Both the position numbers and the translations under genes were made by a program. From Hypoxylon rubiginosum (taxonomy: Eukaryota > Ascomycota > Sordariomycetes > Xylariales > Hypoxylaceae): 64,000 nucleotides of DNA. Shown here piece after piece: positions 1 through 10,504 of the stretch. The DNA is taken from positions 186,001-250,000 of the forward strand of contig CADCXA010000065.1 in the NCBI GenBank assembly GCA_902806565.1, written 5' to 3'. Position 1 is the first letter of the stretch; the number at the start of each line of letters is the position of its first letter. The notes beneath the pieces were generated by a model. The model was not told where the DNA came from. It was given only the letters and a program-made list of their open reading frames with translations, and searched no databases.

Positions 1-518
1 CGTACGCCATCGTAGATCTAGCAGACTGATACAAGTGAATGGGAATCATAATTCGGTGTACATTGCCATCGGTCATCCGGGTTTGCAATATCGATGAGAA
101 TAACACGGATACATATATACTACATTAGCGGGAGGGGGGGGGGTCTTTGACATGGTTACCACAACCCTATTAGGGTATTAATATAGTGACCAGGACCTAT
201 TATCCTTTCTAATATTCAACACGGTTACCATTACTATTACCAAATTGACGTTATTACCTTCCAAAATATCCATATCCTTTTGGTAATATATTTAAGTTGT
301 CACGGTTGCTGTAACGCTTACAGATTTGACACAGTGACCAGGGCTTGTAACCCTATCCCTAAAGGCAACTATTACCAGGGCTTTATATATAAGATATTCA
401 GGGAAACCACGTACCATACCTAGGGCAACCATTATATACACGTACGTAGGAAAGAGCCCTAGGCATCTATATATACCAAAACAAAGGGCACAATTGCCAT
501 CGCGTAATATATATCGTA

Positions 519-590
519 GTCCCCGTAGTGTAATGGTAAAATCTGTAATCTTGTAATCTTGTAGGTCTTAGATTCGAACCTGTGTAATTG
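519..590 (+). repeat. tRNA-derived (SINE-like) segment inside the inverted-repeat element
   Basis: A box-like TAGTGTAATGG at 526-536 and a B box-like GATTCGAACC at 571-580 lie 45 bp apart, the spacing of a tRNA gene. The T-stem and acceptor stem do not pair well, so this is not a working tRNA. It is followed by an octamer array (about 600-658) and a T-rich tract (about 697-725). A decayed tRNA or SINE head is the best reading. Confidence 0.45.
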
Positions 591-599
591 TAAATTATA

Positions 600-658
600 A
601 ATTCGTAAATTCGTAAATTCGTAAATTCGTAAATTCGTAAATTCGTAAGTCCGTAAAT
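600..658 (+). repeat. Octanucleotide tandem array, unit ATTCGTAA
   Basis: About seven copies of ATTCGTAA in a row, one copy altered to AGTCCGTAA. It directly follows the tRNA-like segment, as simple tails do in SINEs. Confidence 0.85.
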
Positions 659-849
659 TCGCTGTAGGCCTAGGTACGATTCCTCGGCTTGCAACCTTTT
701 TTTTTTATTTTTTATTTTATTTTTTTGGGCTGTGACTCACTATGACCAGACTGTCACCGTGACCACAACCGTGACCAGGCAATATAAGCCTATCCATAGG
801 AACAGCATATCTAGATACGAAACTATCACCACATTTGATATGCTTACCC

Positions 850-950
850 CGCGGGGTAACTATGACAACCCTAACAGCCAATCAAATAGACATCGTTACC
901 ACACAAGGTAACCATGTCAGACCTGATAGCCAATCAAATATAACTTTCAT
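850..950 (+). repeat. Duplicated unit containing AGCCAATCAAATA
   Basis: Two diverged copies of a unit of roughly 58 bp with the order GGTAAC, ATG.CA, CCT.A.AGCCAATCAAATA lie side by side within the inverted-repeat element. They look like a subterminal duplication. Confidence 0.6.
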
Positions 951-1043
951 TCCTCACAATAAATAAGTAGTCACTGTGACCACCCCCGGTCACGGTTATG
1001 GTAATCGTGACAAAACACCCCCCCCTCCCCATAATGTAGTATA

Positions 1044-1454
1044 AGGGAGACTTAGACTTATTGACAGGTATGGGAATGATGTTGTTATAGACGTCTTTAG
1101 AGAGTAAAACGTAAGTTGTAATGGCAATCCGCGATACGATCTAAATTATGATCTAAATCTGTGGCGTCAGCTTTACACGGAGATTTGTGGCTTACAACCT
1201 AACGTACATAAGGTAGCCGGTCTAAGAGTTCGCGCCGTTCTTTGTGGGTCTTGTGAAACAATGCGTAGTACATCGGAATCATCGATTTTACCCCACCATC
1301 TTTCCCTTCCTATCGACTATCGACAGATAACATAACCCCGCGCTGCCAGTACCTACCTATACCTTGTCAGCCAAAACAAGAAACAAAAACTCGACGAAAC
1401 ATCTCGTGTTTCCTCCTTTTCTCTCTCTTCCTTTTACAATTGACCAAGGAGCGA
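1044..1454. other. Intergenic, upstream of TMA22
   Basis: No reading frame is supported here. The last 100 bases are pyrimidine-rich, typical of a fungal 5' leader. Nothing else is recognised. Confidence 0.5.
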
Positions 1455-2327
1455 ATGGCAGATACAGAGCAAGCGGAAGGGACCAGCGAACCCCAAGGTC
1501 GCCATGTGATCTACTGCGGCGGTAAGTCAAACAAAAAGAAACAAAAGCAGCCAACCAAGTATAGCTCTCCGCTAACCGGGTCTCTCTCTATTGCTTCAGT
1601 ATGCACTCTACCTCCGGAGGTATGACATTCTCCCCCCCAATAACAGCTAGCCTATAGTCGCCCTCGTGGGGAACTATCGAATGGTGAATAGAGAGGGAAG
1701 CATGAATACTGATTACCGAATCGAGCGAGTAGTACTGCGAGTACGGCGGAACGGTCAAGAAATGCCAGGACTGGCTGCAGAAGGTCCACCCGAAGCTGTA
1801 TGAGCACATATGGTCTCCCGGTATGTTTACAAGCATTCACCCGTGTAGACTAGCCCCGCGGAGCATCAATCCCAATTGGTTGGGCTAACAATGGTCGATC
1901 CGTCGTAACAGAAGCTCTAGAGGCGGCCACGGCGTCGCTATCCATCGAGGCGCAGAAGCGAGCGGCCAAGGACGCGCAGAAGAAGGCGGCGCAGGCGGAG
2001 AAGGCGGAGCAGAAGCAGGCCGACAAGATCGCCAACAGCCTCGTCGTCATCAAACGCGTCGAGCGGAACAAGCGCAAGTACGTCACCGCCGTGTCGGGCC
2101 TCGAGGCCTTCGGCCTGGACCTCAAGAAAGTCGCCAAGGAGTTCGGCAAGAAGTTCGCCACCGGCTCCTCCGTCACCAAGGTCCCCAGCGGCGGCGAGGA
2201 GATCGTCGTCCAGGGCGACGTGAGCGACGAGATCGAGGAGTTCCTGCTCGAGAAGTATAAGGACATACCCGAAGACAATATCGAGCTGGTAGATGACAAA
2301 AAGAAAAAGGGACCCAGTGCCGGCTAA
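1455..2327 (+). CDS. TMA22: Translation machinery-associated protein 22 (DENR-type SUI1 protein)
   Basis: Four exons are inferred: 1455-1521, 1600-1619, 1733-1820 and 1912-2327, giving 196 aa in one frame with GT-AG introns. Residues about 20-45 give the DENR N-terminal Cys-containing segment (YCGG, VCTLPPE, YCEYGG), split over three exons; a Lys/Ala-rich linker follows, then a SUI1 domain (about residues 95-180, with the core KYVTAVSGLEAFGLDLKK). DENR/Tma22 acts with MCT-1/Tma20 on the 40S subunit in ribosome recycling and reinitiation (family knowledge). The length matches fungal Tma22. The 20-nt second exon is easy for gene finders to miss. It converges with the borealin-like gene, with 258 bp between the two stops. 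Confidence 0.95.
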
Positions 2328-2585
2328 GCTGAGCCGCCGAGCATGCAAGTATCCGTCGCTGTGTCACAAGCTGTGTCACAAAAGCAAAGAGACCAAAAAA
2401 CCTCCTGAATAGGTAGATGGGAGGACACCCCCAAGAGATATATGCAGTCATTGAATAGAAACAGCCAGCAAGGTTCTCATTGCGACTTGACCTAATCCAT
2501 ACCCCCCTTCCCCATATTTACCGACCTTCCCTAGAACGCCAGACCATGACCCGTGACACAATTATACATTACAGTCATTCAAGAC

Positions 2586-3821
2586 TTATGCTCTTTTCCT
2601 CAATGTTCTCCCCGTTCCCGTAGCCGCGGGTGTAGCCGTGGCCTTGGAGGCCGGGGGCTTCTTGGAAGTAGCCGACTTGAGCGTGCTCATCACCGTTCGC
2701 CTCGTCGGAGGGGGTGCAGCTGGCTTGGCTGCCCTCGATGCGGGTCTCGTAGCTGTGGCTCTCGTAGCAGTAGTCTTCTTCACCACAGTTGCTGTACTCC
2801 CGTCACTGGCCTCGCTAGTGGCGCTGACCTTGCGTCTTCCACGGGTAGAGGCTGCTGTGGGCGGCCGAGAGGGGGCTGTAGCTTGTCGCGTACGTGTAGC
2901 AGTGGGGCCCGTGTTGGAGCTCGTTGTAGATGATGCAGTAGCCTTTCTAGTGCCAGCTGCCGGTCGAGTTCCCTTGGCCTTCTCAACCATGTTTGATAGG
3001 ATATTAGACGAAGCTTTGGGAGCGGGTCCCTTAAGGGGTGATGCGGGTCTCGTAATCATGCTCTTCGTGGGAGATGCAGGACGCTCGCGAGGGACTATTC
3101 GTGTGTTTGATGATGTAGGTGATAGTATATGCCCAGGTTGAATTGGCGCAGACTCTGCCGCAGCAGGGGCGCCGCGAACTCTCTTCTTAGGATTCTCAAC
3201 GGCGTCCTGGTTTTCTTTGTCCGCACCAGAGATCTCGGTGCTTTACAGTGTTAGTTAGATAATGATGATGATGATCTTAGGGATGAAATTATATCCTACC
3301 TCATTCGTTTCCGTCCAGCTGTAGGTGCATCATTGGTCGACACCGGCTTGCGTGGGAGAGGCTTATGAGATGTACCATCTTTTGCAGGTACAGGCGGAGG
3401 TCTGGCAGAATATGTCGGCTTAGGACGAGGGGGTTGTTGTGGCTGTAGGGACTTCTCGAGAAGGTCGCCTAGCTTGACTTTCCGTAAGGCTGTAGGGATT
3501 CGGTTGACGCGCATCTCGACGCGTGATCGAAGTTGTTGCGCCTGGATATTATATTGAGCTCTCAGCCGTCTAGCACGCTCCGTGACTATAACGAGAATTA
3601 GTATGCCAAAATGCAACGAACAACTTGGGTGTCGCGCCCGTACTTTCTAGCTGAAGATTGTCTATGAGAGCTTGTTTCTGCGCAAGGGATAGACCCAGCC
3701 TACGCTTCTTGATGGGACTTCTTCTCTGCGGCGAGCCCATCATGGTCGGAATCATCCGATCTTCATCGGAGCTAGTGGATTGGTTCGACTTGCGCTTTCG
3801 CGTCGCTTTCACCGGTGCCAT
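2586..3821 (-). CDS. NBL1: Borealin/Nbl1-like chromosomal passenger complex subunit
   Basis: Three exons on the minus strand are inferred: 3821-3644, 3585-3300 and 3240-2586, 372 aa. After a basic N-terminus (about 40 aa, PIKKRR), residues about 45-115 contain the borealin N-terminal helix signature (LSLAQKQALIDNLQLE running across intron 1 into ITERARRLRAQY, then RIPTALRKVKLGDLL). That helix forms the three-helix bundle with survivin/Bir1 and INCENP/Sli15 in the chromosomal passenger complex (family knowledge). The rest is low-complexity, rich in Thr/Ala/Pro/Arg/Lys, as in long filamentous-fungal Nbl1 forms. The first two exons carry the diagnostic domain; the third is disordered and fast evolving. 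Confidence 0.85.
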
Positions 3822-4422
3822 CGTGTCGAGTATTGGTGATTGGGATTGAAGTGTGGAATAGGGCGTAATAAAGAGTAACTTGTTCAGACAGACGCGTTTT
3901 GGTCAAGTGGTTACTTGGAAATATGGAGTAACGAAGTAAGCGTGCAGCAGTTCGGAGTTGTTGATTGAGATGAAAGTAATGATTTGTGCAAGTAAACAAA
4001 AGACAAGGCACAAGTTCCTGAGTTCAATGTTCCTAAGCAAACTGGCAGCTGGTAAAGGTTGGCGATTTAATTGGATAAAATGGATATAGGTGGGGTTATT
4101 TCATAAAGGATACGTCTATTGGTCCGAGCTCCCAACCTGTGCTGTGCTAGCTCCGTATTGTACCTTGTACCTACAGCAGGCTACACCTACCTGACGTTTG
4201 TTCGAAAGAAGCCAAAGCTCACCCTCCGATTTCAGCAACTGTAACTTTTCTTATTCGTTACGTTCATCAACCCATCCCACTACTTTCTAGATTCATACCT
4301 TCACACTTTAATATCTACTAAGTAGATATTTTTCCCGCCTCACCTCATACCGCAAGGCAACCGACCCTCTCTATTTCCCTCGCATACAATTAGAGTAGTC
4401 CAGAACCACAACATCACCCAAG
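3822..4422. other. Divergent promoter region between NBL1 and RPN10
   Basis: No gene is seen. It contains the palindrome CTACTAAGTAG at about 4315-4325 and a pyrimidine-rich leader before RPN10. No proteasome-type GGTGGCAAA element was spotted by eye. Confidence 0.4.
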
Positions 4423-5390
4423 ATGCCGTTGCAAGCAGTTATGATAATTGTCGACAACAGCGAGAGCAGCCGGAATGGAGATTACCAACCCTCGAGATTC
4501 GACGCCCAGGCCGACGCCATAAACATCGTCTTCGAAAGCATCACTCAATCCAACCCCGAGTCCTCCGTAGGCTTGATGAGCATGGGTGGCAAGGGACCTG
4601 AGGTTCTGTCCACCCTCACTACCGAACGAGGCAAGCTGCTAGAAGGCTTGCACCGCACCAAGAAGAAGATCTCGGGCTCGTCCCATCTCGCGACCGGTAT
4701 TCAGATCGCCAGTGTATGTCACGCCGTTGTGTCCGGCAAGCGTGTTGTCGCAGCCGTCCAAGCTAACAGGTTGTCTGCTTATAGCTCGCTCTGAAGCACC
4801 GACAGAACAAGTCGCAACGCCAACGTATCATCGTCTTCGTATGCTCGCCCGTGGCCGACGACGAGAAGAAGCTGGTATCTCTAGCGAAGAAGATGAAAAA
4901 GGGTAACATCGACATCGACTTCGTCTTGTTCGGCGACCTCGACGACGACGACGTACAAAAGAAGCTCGAGGCTTTCAACAACACCGTCAAGACAAACGAG
5001 AACTCCCACCTCGTGGTCGTCCCCCCCAGCGGCAAGCTTCTCAGCGACCAGCTAATAACTACTCCTATCCTACTCGGCGAGGGAGCGGCTAGTAGCGGAG
5101 GTGGCGCCGCCGAAGCCGGCGGTGACTTCGGCGGGTTCGACTTTGACCCTAGTGCGGACCCGGAGCTGGCCCTTGCTCTGCGTATGAGTATGGAAGAGGA
5201 GAACGCGAGACAGGCTAAGCAAGCTAAAGAGGAAGAAGAGGCCTCTAAGAAGACAACTCTAGAGGGTATTGAGGAAGAGGGCGAAAACCAGCCTCTCCTT
5301 AACGAGCAAGGCGAGCCCAGCGGAAGCGGGTCTGCTGAAGAGAAGAAGGATGGCAAGAAGAACGACGACGATAAGATGGACACGTCATAG
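4423..5390 (+). CDS. RPN10: 26S proteasome regulatory subunit Rpn10 (ubiquitin receptor)
   Basis: Two exons, 4423-4713 and 4785-5390, 298 aa; the intron is 71 bp. The N-terminal VWA domain (about residues 2-190) starts MPLQAVMIIVDNSE, where DNSE is the Rpn10 MIDAS-like region. The ubiquitin-interacting motif DPELALALRMSMEEE lies near residue 222. An acidic, low-complexity tail follows. Rpn10 sits between lid and base of the 19S particle and binds polyubiquitin (family knowledge). There is one UIM, as in fungi. The start is set by the conserved MPLQA-type N-terminus. Confidence 0.97.
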
Positions 5391-5726
5391 ACTTGATTGT
5401 CTTGTTTTTACTCATTTTTAAGGCATGAGGTCAAGGAGTTATCAGGCTCGGGCTTGTACAGTAATAATAGACATAAGACCTCTAGCGGCGATCGGGGGGA
5501 GAATACCATGTCTAATAAGAAGACAGGCAGTCTTTCCATTAAGCGAGACCCAAGCTACGCTAGAATTAAGTCTCTAAAACTCCAAACGCCGTGCGATGCT
5601 GCTGCCAACCAACCTGCGTGATATCTCACTTTCATCGAGTTAGGGTAATGAATGGACATCCTCCAATTTCCATTTTCGATGCTAACCCCCAAAACGGACA
5701 TTCACCGTGCAAAGTAGCCATCCCTC

Positions 5727-6367
5727 CTACCGTGAGTTATTAACCTCCCTGATGTATGAGTTCAGCTTCCTGTTGAAAGACTCGCAGCGGATGGGCATCT
5801 CCAGCTGGTAGAAAGGGTTCTTCATGACGTAGTCCGAGTAGAGGTCGTAGACCTTGCGCATGGCCACGTCCACGTTGGCCTGCAGGGTGTCGGTGAAGAG
5901 GAGGAACTTGATGCCGGTCAGGGTGTTGAAGCACTGCAGCCGGAAGTTCTCCGACTCGAGGACCTCGAGGCCGGACGACGGCTCCGGCCTATTCGGTACG
6001 GCCGCGCCTCCCGCGTTTGCTGCCGCCTGCTGCCGGTGCTGGGCATTTGCTAACTTCCTGCTCGGGTCGATCCGAGCTGTGATGGCGTGGACTCTGTCAT
6101 GTGTGATATGTAAGTAACCTCACGAACGGGTAGCTTAGTAGACAGCGAGAGATGAGACAGGGGGGGTCTCACCCGTGAAAAGTGCCAGCAAGGACGAGGT
6201 AGTCGTTTGTATTTAGCTGGTTCAAACCATCGCTGAAGGTTCTGTTGTAGATGAGACCACCAGCTTTATTGATCACAATGAGAGCCAAGACACCCCTATA
6301 GCGACGGTTAGTTAGTATCAGTTCTCATGTATCTTGATATATTGATAATATAGGGGTTTCTTTACAT
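5727..6367 (-). CDS. TRS23: TRAPP complex subunit Trs23/TRAPPC4, start codon split by an intron
   Basis: Exons on the minus strand are inferred as 6367-6366 (only the A and T of the ATG), 6295-6173 and 6093-5727, 163 aa. The spliced start reads MGVLALIVINKAGGLIYNRTF, the expected Trs23 N-terminus, and no other Met fits. The donor is AT|GTAAAG and the acceptor follows an ACTAACTAAC branch region. The longin-like fold (VINKAGGLIY; C-terminal FLLFTDTLQ... YVMKNPFYQLEMPIRCE) is complete. Trs23 is a core subunit of TRAPP, the Rab1/Ypt1 exchange factor at ER-Golgi membranes (family knowledge). A short insert (about residues 55-85, Gln/Ala-rich) separates the two halves. RPB4 is divergent, 547 bp away. 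Confidence 0.9.
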
Positions 6368-6914
6368 TGTGAGGATGGTTGGTGAGAAAACCCCGGCTTA
6401 TATTCGATGAAGTAACTTGGGAATCATTTATTTTCCGTTTCCCTATTCATTTTCTCATTAGCATTATATGCCTAGGGTAGAACGTTGGTGTGAGATGACA
6501 CGATGCTTACCTTGTTTGCTTAATTTGCTTAATCTGTAGCCTTAGCTGAAGTGTTTCCCTTGACTGTGAATGAGGCAAAAATGCCCGAGGTTCTTCCAGT
6601 GGAAGTGCATAAGTGCATACAAACTTTAGAGCGAGGTTGAAAGGGACAAGGGATAAATAATGGAATGGTGGATCGGCGCTAGTGACAGAAGAGTACTAGC
6701 GTATGCGTTCACGGCGCCTTAGGTTTAACTTAGAAGCTTCCCCAAGGCTCCACATCAACCAGATCCCTGTAATACTTTCCCCCCATCAGCTCCAGCCGCA
6801 TGTCTGACATTTCTTTCCCGTCGCATACCGTCCCCCAATTCGTCGCGTCCATTTTGCGACCATCAAAGAAAAATACACAACAACACAAAAAACCAACCGA
6901 ACACCGAACACGCA
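6368..6914. other. Divergent promoter region between TRS23 and RPB4
   Basis: No gene is supported. The part next to TRS23 must be its 5' leader, because the first two bases of the start codon lie at the edge of exon 1. A reading frame at 6730-6915 on the minus strand has no recognisable similarity. Confidence 0.4.
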
Positions 6915-7545
6915 ATGTCCCATCACCCTCCTACCTCTCGCCGAAAGGCCGAACCTGCTGGCGACGAAGAAGCAACTAGCGTCCTGAAGTTGGGCGAGTT
7001 CAACGATGTCGACACCCTCACTCTGTCCGAAGCCGCCCTCGTCATCAACGCCCTCGTCGCTAAACGTCGCAATGAACGAAAGAACGTCAACGAGAGCGAG
7101 TACGCACCCTCCTATCCTTTGTTTCCTCTTTGACGGGGGGCGAATGTGACGATGATGAGACAGCGTTAGCTAGTTTTTTCAACAGCGGGCTAACTTGGCT
7201 TATCCTACAGGATGTTGACCAAGACGATCGACTACCTCGACACCTTCGCCCGCTTCAAGGAGAAGGAGAGCGTCGAGGCCGTGGAGCGCCTGCTCAGCTC
7301 GCACAAGGAGTTTGCCAAATTCGAGCGCGCACAACTCGGTATGTGATGCCATTATGAAAAACGGTGATGCGCTGTGACTATGTGGTAATAAAAGCTGACC
7401 TGGGGTGACCGTGCGTCATCTAGGATCGCTCTGCTGCGAGACAGCCGAAGAGGCCAAATACCTCATCCCATCCCTCACCAACAAGATCAGCGACGAGGAC
7501 TTGCAAGAGATCCTCGACGAGATGTACAAGTTGATGCACCGTTAG
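6915..7545 (+). CDS. RPB4: RNA polymerase II subunit Rpb4
   Basis: Three exons, 6915-7099, 7211-7338 and 7424-7545, 144 aa. The Rpb4/RPC9 fold is complete: [21 protein letters not shown] at about residues 30-50, the conserved [13 protein letters not shown] after the first intron, and the C-terminal [21 protein letters not shown] helix. Rpb4 pairs with Rpb7 in the stalk of RNA polymerase II (family knowledge). Introns 1 (111 bp) and 2 (85 bp) are both in phases that restore glutamate and glycine codons. Confidence 0.95.
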
Positions 7546-8502
7546 GCTCGGTCTGCTAGCCAAGAATCCGAGGCTACTTCACAACAATGAGGTTTTACGG
7601 TGAATAATAGAGTCACTTTGGAGGCGTTTCTTTCTCATTCTTCTTTCTTAGACCAGAGGATACTGGTACTTGCACTGGACGGCGTAGGATAAGGCAAAAA
7701 AGAAATTGGCAGGTTTCCTGATTTTAGTTTCCCTTCGGTGTTCTATACCCATAAGATCGGAAGATACAGGCAAAAATACAGATGGTATTCACATAATATC
7801 CTGAAATGAGTCTTTTTTTTTTCCTTCTAGAACTGCGTCTATCACTTGTTCTCGTCCTCCGTGGCTATCTCATAAGAAGACCAGTGCTACTGATGAGCTA
7901 GGCATGTATATCTTAGACCCGGATATCAACAAGGAGAGATCGGGTTTCAATACACCCTCACGCCCATATGCTCATAAGCAGAGTTTCGCACCGATTCCTC
8001 GAACAAGTCCTTTAGTCATGGCTCTATTCCGACTCAACAAGCCCAGGCCCTATTCCCCAGGTGTCTACCAGGAATTGACACTCAGCCTATGAGGCTTCTA
8101 TGAGGATGTCACCAGCCCAGCTTGGTTATATATGCAGCTTTTCATTGTCATGCTCTCGGCTTTTAAGCCCGGCGTCTAAGAAATTTGGACTAGCTATACT
8201 AAGAGCTAATAGCATGCTTGAAAATAAAGGTAGCAATCATTGTAATCCCGGGTATACCCAAATATCCCCCCTTGCTGACTCAAAAAGGGGGTTCGCCGGA
8301 ATGGAACCACCTGTGAGAAGTTATTAAACTTGCAAGTCACTCTCCAATGCGCTCTTCCTCGCTGGGTATAAAAGATAAAATGGCACCACCAAAACCAACC
8401 TCCCTCCCTTCCTCTCTCTTTCTCCCCCACCCCCCTTCTCAACTCGGGAACATCAAACCGGCCACCCACGGAACCCTAGAACCCCAGAAGAGCGGACCGC
8501 GC
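7546..8502. other. Intergenic, no gene seen
   Basis: Small open frames at 7904-8092 and 8100-8327 show no domain, no codon bias I can support and no splice partners. The region holds two converging 3' ends only. Confidence 0.4.
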
Positions 8503-9078
8503 TCAACCCAGCTCCACGCGGCCCTGCACCATGCTGGGGTGGTCCTTCATGAAGTTCTCGGCGTACGCCGTGTCCGAGTAACGGACGCCGGCGGACGACG
8601 CGTGGCGCTTCGCGATGCGACGGCGCCGGATCCGGAGCGAGACGAGGAGCAGCGCGAACATGACGAGCACGGTGCCGCCGACGCATATGCCGGCGATGGC
8701 CGCGGTGGATAGGTGGGTGCCCGCTTCACTGCTGCTGCTGCTGCTCTGCGAGGCGGCGCTCGTGCTTGTCGGGTCGGTGGGTGTGGACGGCGATGGGAGT
8801 AGCGACGGCGTGGCCGTCTCTATGGCCGTTCCGGAGCTGCCGCCGGCCGTAGGGTCAGCTGTGCTCGTAGCGCTCGCAGCTGCGGATTCCGTCGGGAGCG
8901 AAGTAGGGCTTGTTCCGATATGGGTACGTCTCGTTGTCGACGTGGGCGCGGGATCGTCACCAGGCGGCGCCGCGTCGTCGGGGCAGCCGCCTAGGTCGCA
9001 GGCGGGCTCGGAGCAGCAGCCTCGGAACCCGTTGCCGCAGCTGTAGAAGACGAACCCGGCGTCGCACGTCCCGGACAT
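8503..9078 (-). CDS. Single-pass membrane protein with Cys-rich head and Ser/Thr-rich stalk
   Basis: An intronless frame of 191 aa. Residues 5-32 hold a cysteine cluster (CDAGFVFYSC, GCCSEPAC, GGC) of a type seen in many fungal surface proteins. A Ser/Thr/Pro/Ala-rich stalk (about 45-120) suitable for O-mannosylation follows, then one hydrophobic segment (about 123-147, IAGICVGGTVLVMFALLLV) with a basic stop-transfer RIRRRR, and a short cytoplasmic tail. The architecture resembles Wsc/Mid2-type wall sensors, but the domain is not the WSC domain. There is no N-terminal signal peptide, so the TM segment may act as a signal anchor, or an upstream exon is missing. Function unknown. Confidence 0.7.
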   Translation of the reverse strand: MSGTCDAGFVFYSCGNGFRGCCSEPACDLGGCPDDAAPPGDDPAPTSTTRRTHIGTSPTSLPTESAAASATSTADPTAGGSSGTAIETATPSLLPSPSTPTDPTSTSAASQSSSSSSEAGTHLSTAAIAGICVGGTVLVMFALLLVSLRIRRRRIAKRHASSAGVRYSDTAYAENFMKDHPSMVQGRVELG

Positions 9079-10504
9079 CCTCGCTGGGTATGTACAAGCG
9101 ATGCTAGGAAAAGACCGATGCGGACGCTACTAGCTAGCTAGTACTCGGGGAAAACTTCGCGCGTGGCAGTTTTCTTGACTCCTGGATGACGATGTCTTCC
9201 CAAAGGAGATTTAATTATCGGACTTGGGCTCACTCGATGAGATGATAGTAAGGCGGGCGTTCCTGCCGAAGTCCACTATAACGAAAACGAAGCGATGAGC
9301 TGAGCCTGGCGTCCGGTGTGACTGGCCAATGAGTGGACGATACCCCAAGAAAATGCAAGGTGAGGAGACAAGGTACGAGCTAAGTTGATGCTTTAGCATG
9401 AAGTCCATATAGGCACATATGATAGATACACTTACGAGTTTAGGTCTTCTGGTCATAGCCGAGCCTTAAGAGGTTAGGGGGGATGTAAGGAGGGCATCTA
9501 TTTTTGTGAGGGGCACCTATAGATAAACCCTCCCGGCAGAGGGCATTGCTGGTTACCAAGGTGTGCGTTGTTTGTGTAAGGTGAGGAATACCTGGATGAC
9601 ACTTGAAAAATGTGACATTTGGTTGTAGGACCTCTATAATGGCACTGTACCCAGTTCTTCTAGTTGATGCCTCGATGGCTGAGACACGGTACCTTGTTGA
9701 GATATCTCTCGTGTTTCTCACACTTGGTATTCAATAGTATCAAGCCGACAAGCCTAGGAAATGAGACTCTGATCTAATCTCTTCCCCAGTTACCCGGGTA
9801 CCTAAGGTAAAGTACATATCTAAGGGCCAAAGGACCATCTAGATGACATCAACGGTTCCCCGTCTCCCTTGAAGCTGCATGTTTGTGTAGCAAGCAACCC
9901 CCCACACCGGTTTGTCTCCTTGCTCTTGTCCCTAGGACCACAAACAAGGCTAGGGATAGCCTCGCCGACCCGCGGGAAGTTGAACTAACGGGCAAAGGTG
10001 GCTGAGTTCCTTGTTTCGTCCTGGTTTATCACGCTGTGTTGAGTATACAGAAGTCAAGCCAAGCAGAAACATCACGTCCGGTCCAGCTTATATATATCTG
10101 GGCTCAGTATGCTCTTACACTGAATATTTCTATACCTTCGCTATGAGGTTGTCCCGGATGAGTAGTATACTGCAAACATGAGGCCTTCTTCCCTTTAATA
10201 TAGACGAACGGAGAGCCGCATCTATAAAGATTTTCGTGCATAATTACCATGCAACTTGACTCAGAAAGGGCACTACTTTGTGCCACCGCAATCGAGAACA
10301 AACGAACATGGGCTGCGTAACGAGTTACCCGATACTAGCCTTCGCAGGCTCACCGAACAGACGAACCGGAGTTACACGTACTCCCACGCCTGTCACCCTG
10401 AAACGTTACTTGGGATGAAATCATAGAGCACGAAAATAAAAGTAGCATTTCTCCATTGCTCATCATCCCTTATGACTAAGCTACAGCTCGAGGAATGTAG
10501 ACAA
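9079..10504. other. Intergenic, 1.4 kb, no gene seen
   Basis: Short minus-strand frames (9211-9456, 9440-9721, 10104-10301) have no recognisable features. The palindrome-like GGTACCTAAGGTA lies near 9797, a motif repeated elsewhere in the window. Confidence 0.4.

Larger units (their letters stand above)
116..1043. mobile_element. MITE-like element with about 50-bp terminal inverted repeats
   Basis: The left end (116-168) and the reverse complement of the right end (about 990-1043) share TATACTACATTA, then a G-rich tract of the form GGGAGGGGGGGG, then an imperfect match through TTACCA. The TA at 116-117 and at 1042-1043 fits a TA target-site duplication, as made by Tc1/mariner-type transposases. 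No transposase reading frame is present, so it would be non-autonomous. The interior is rich in GTNACC motifs in both orientations. The family assignment is inference; the inverted repeats are seen directly. Confidence 0.7.

Noticed and set aside
2553..3141. Two long plus-strand frames over the NBL1 3' exon
   Set aside because: They are mirror frames of the low-complexity Thr/Ala/Arg-rich coding strand; the minus strand continues the borealin frame.
4763..5383. 206-codon minus-strand frame over RPN10
   Set aside because: Shadow of the acidic RPN10 tail (Ser/Leu-rich reverse reading); no similarity.
6730..6915. Minus-strand frame ending at the RPB4 start
   Set aside because: It lies in the divergent promoter, has no features and would overlap the RPB4 leader.
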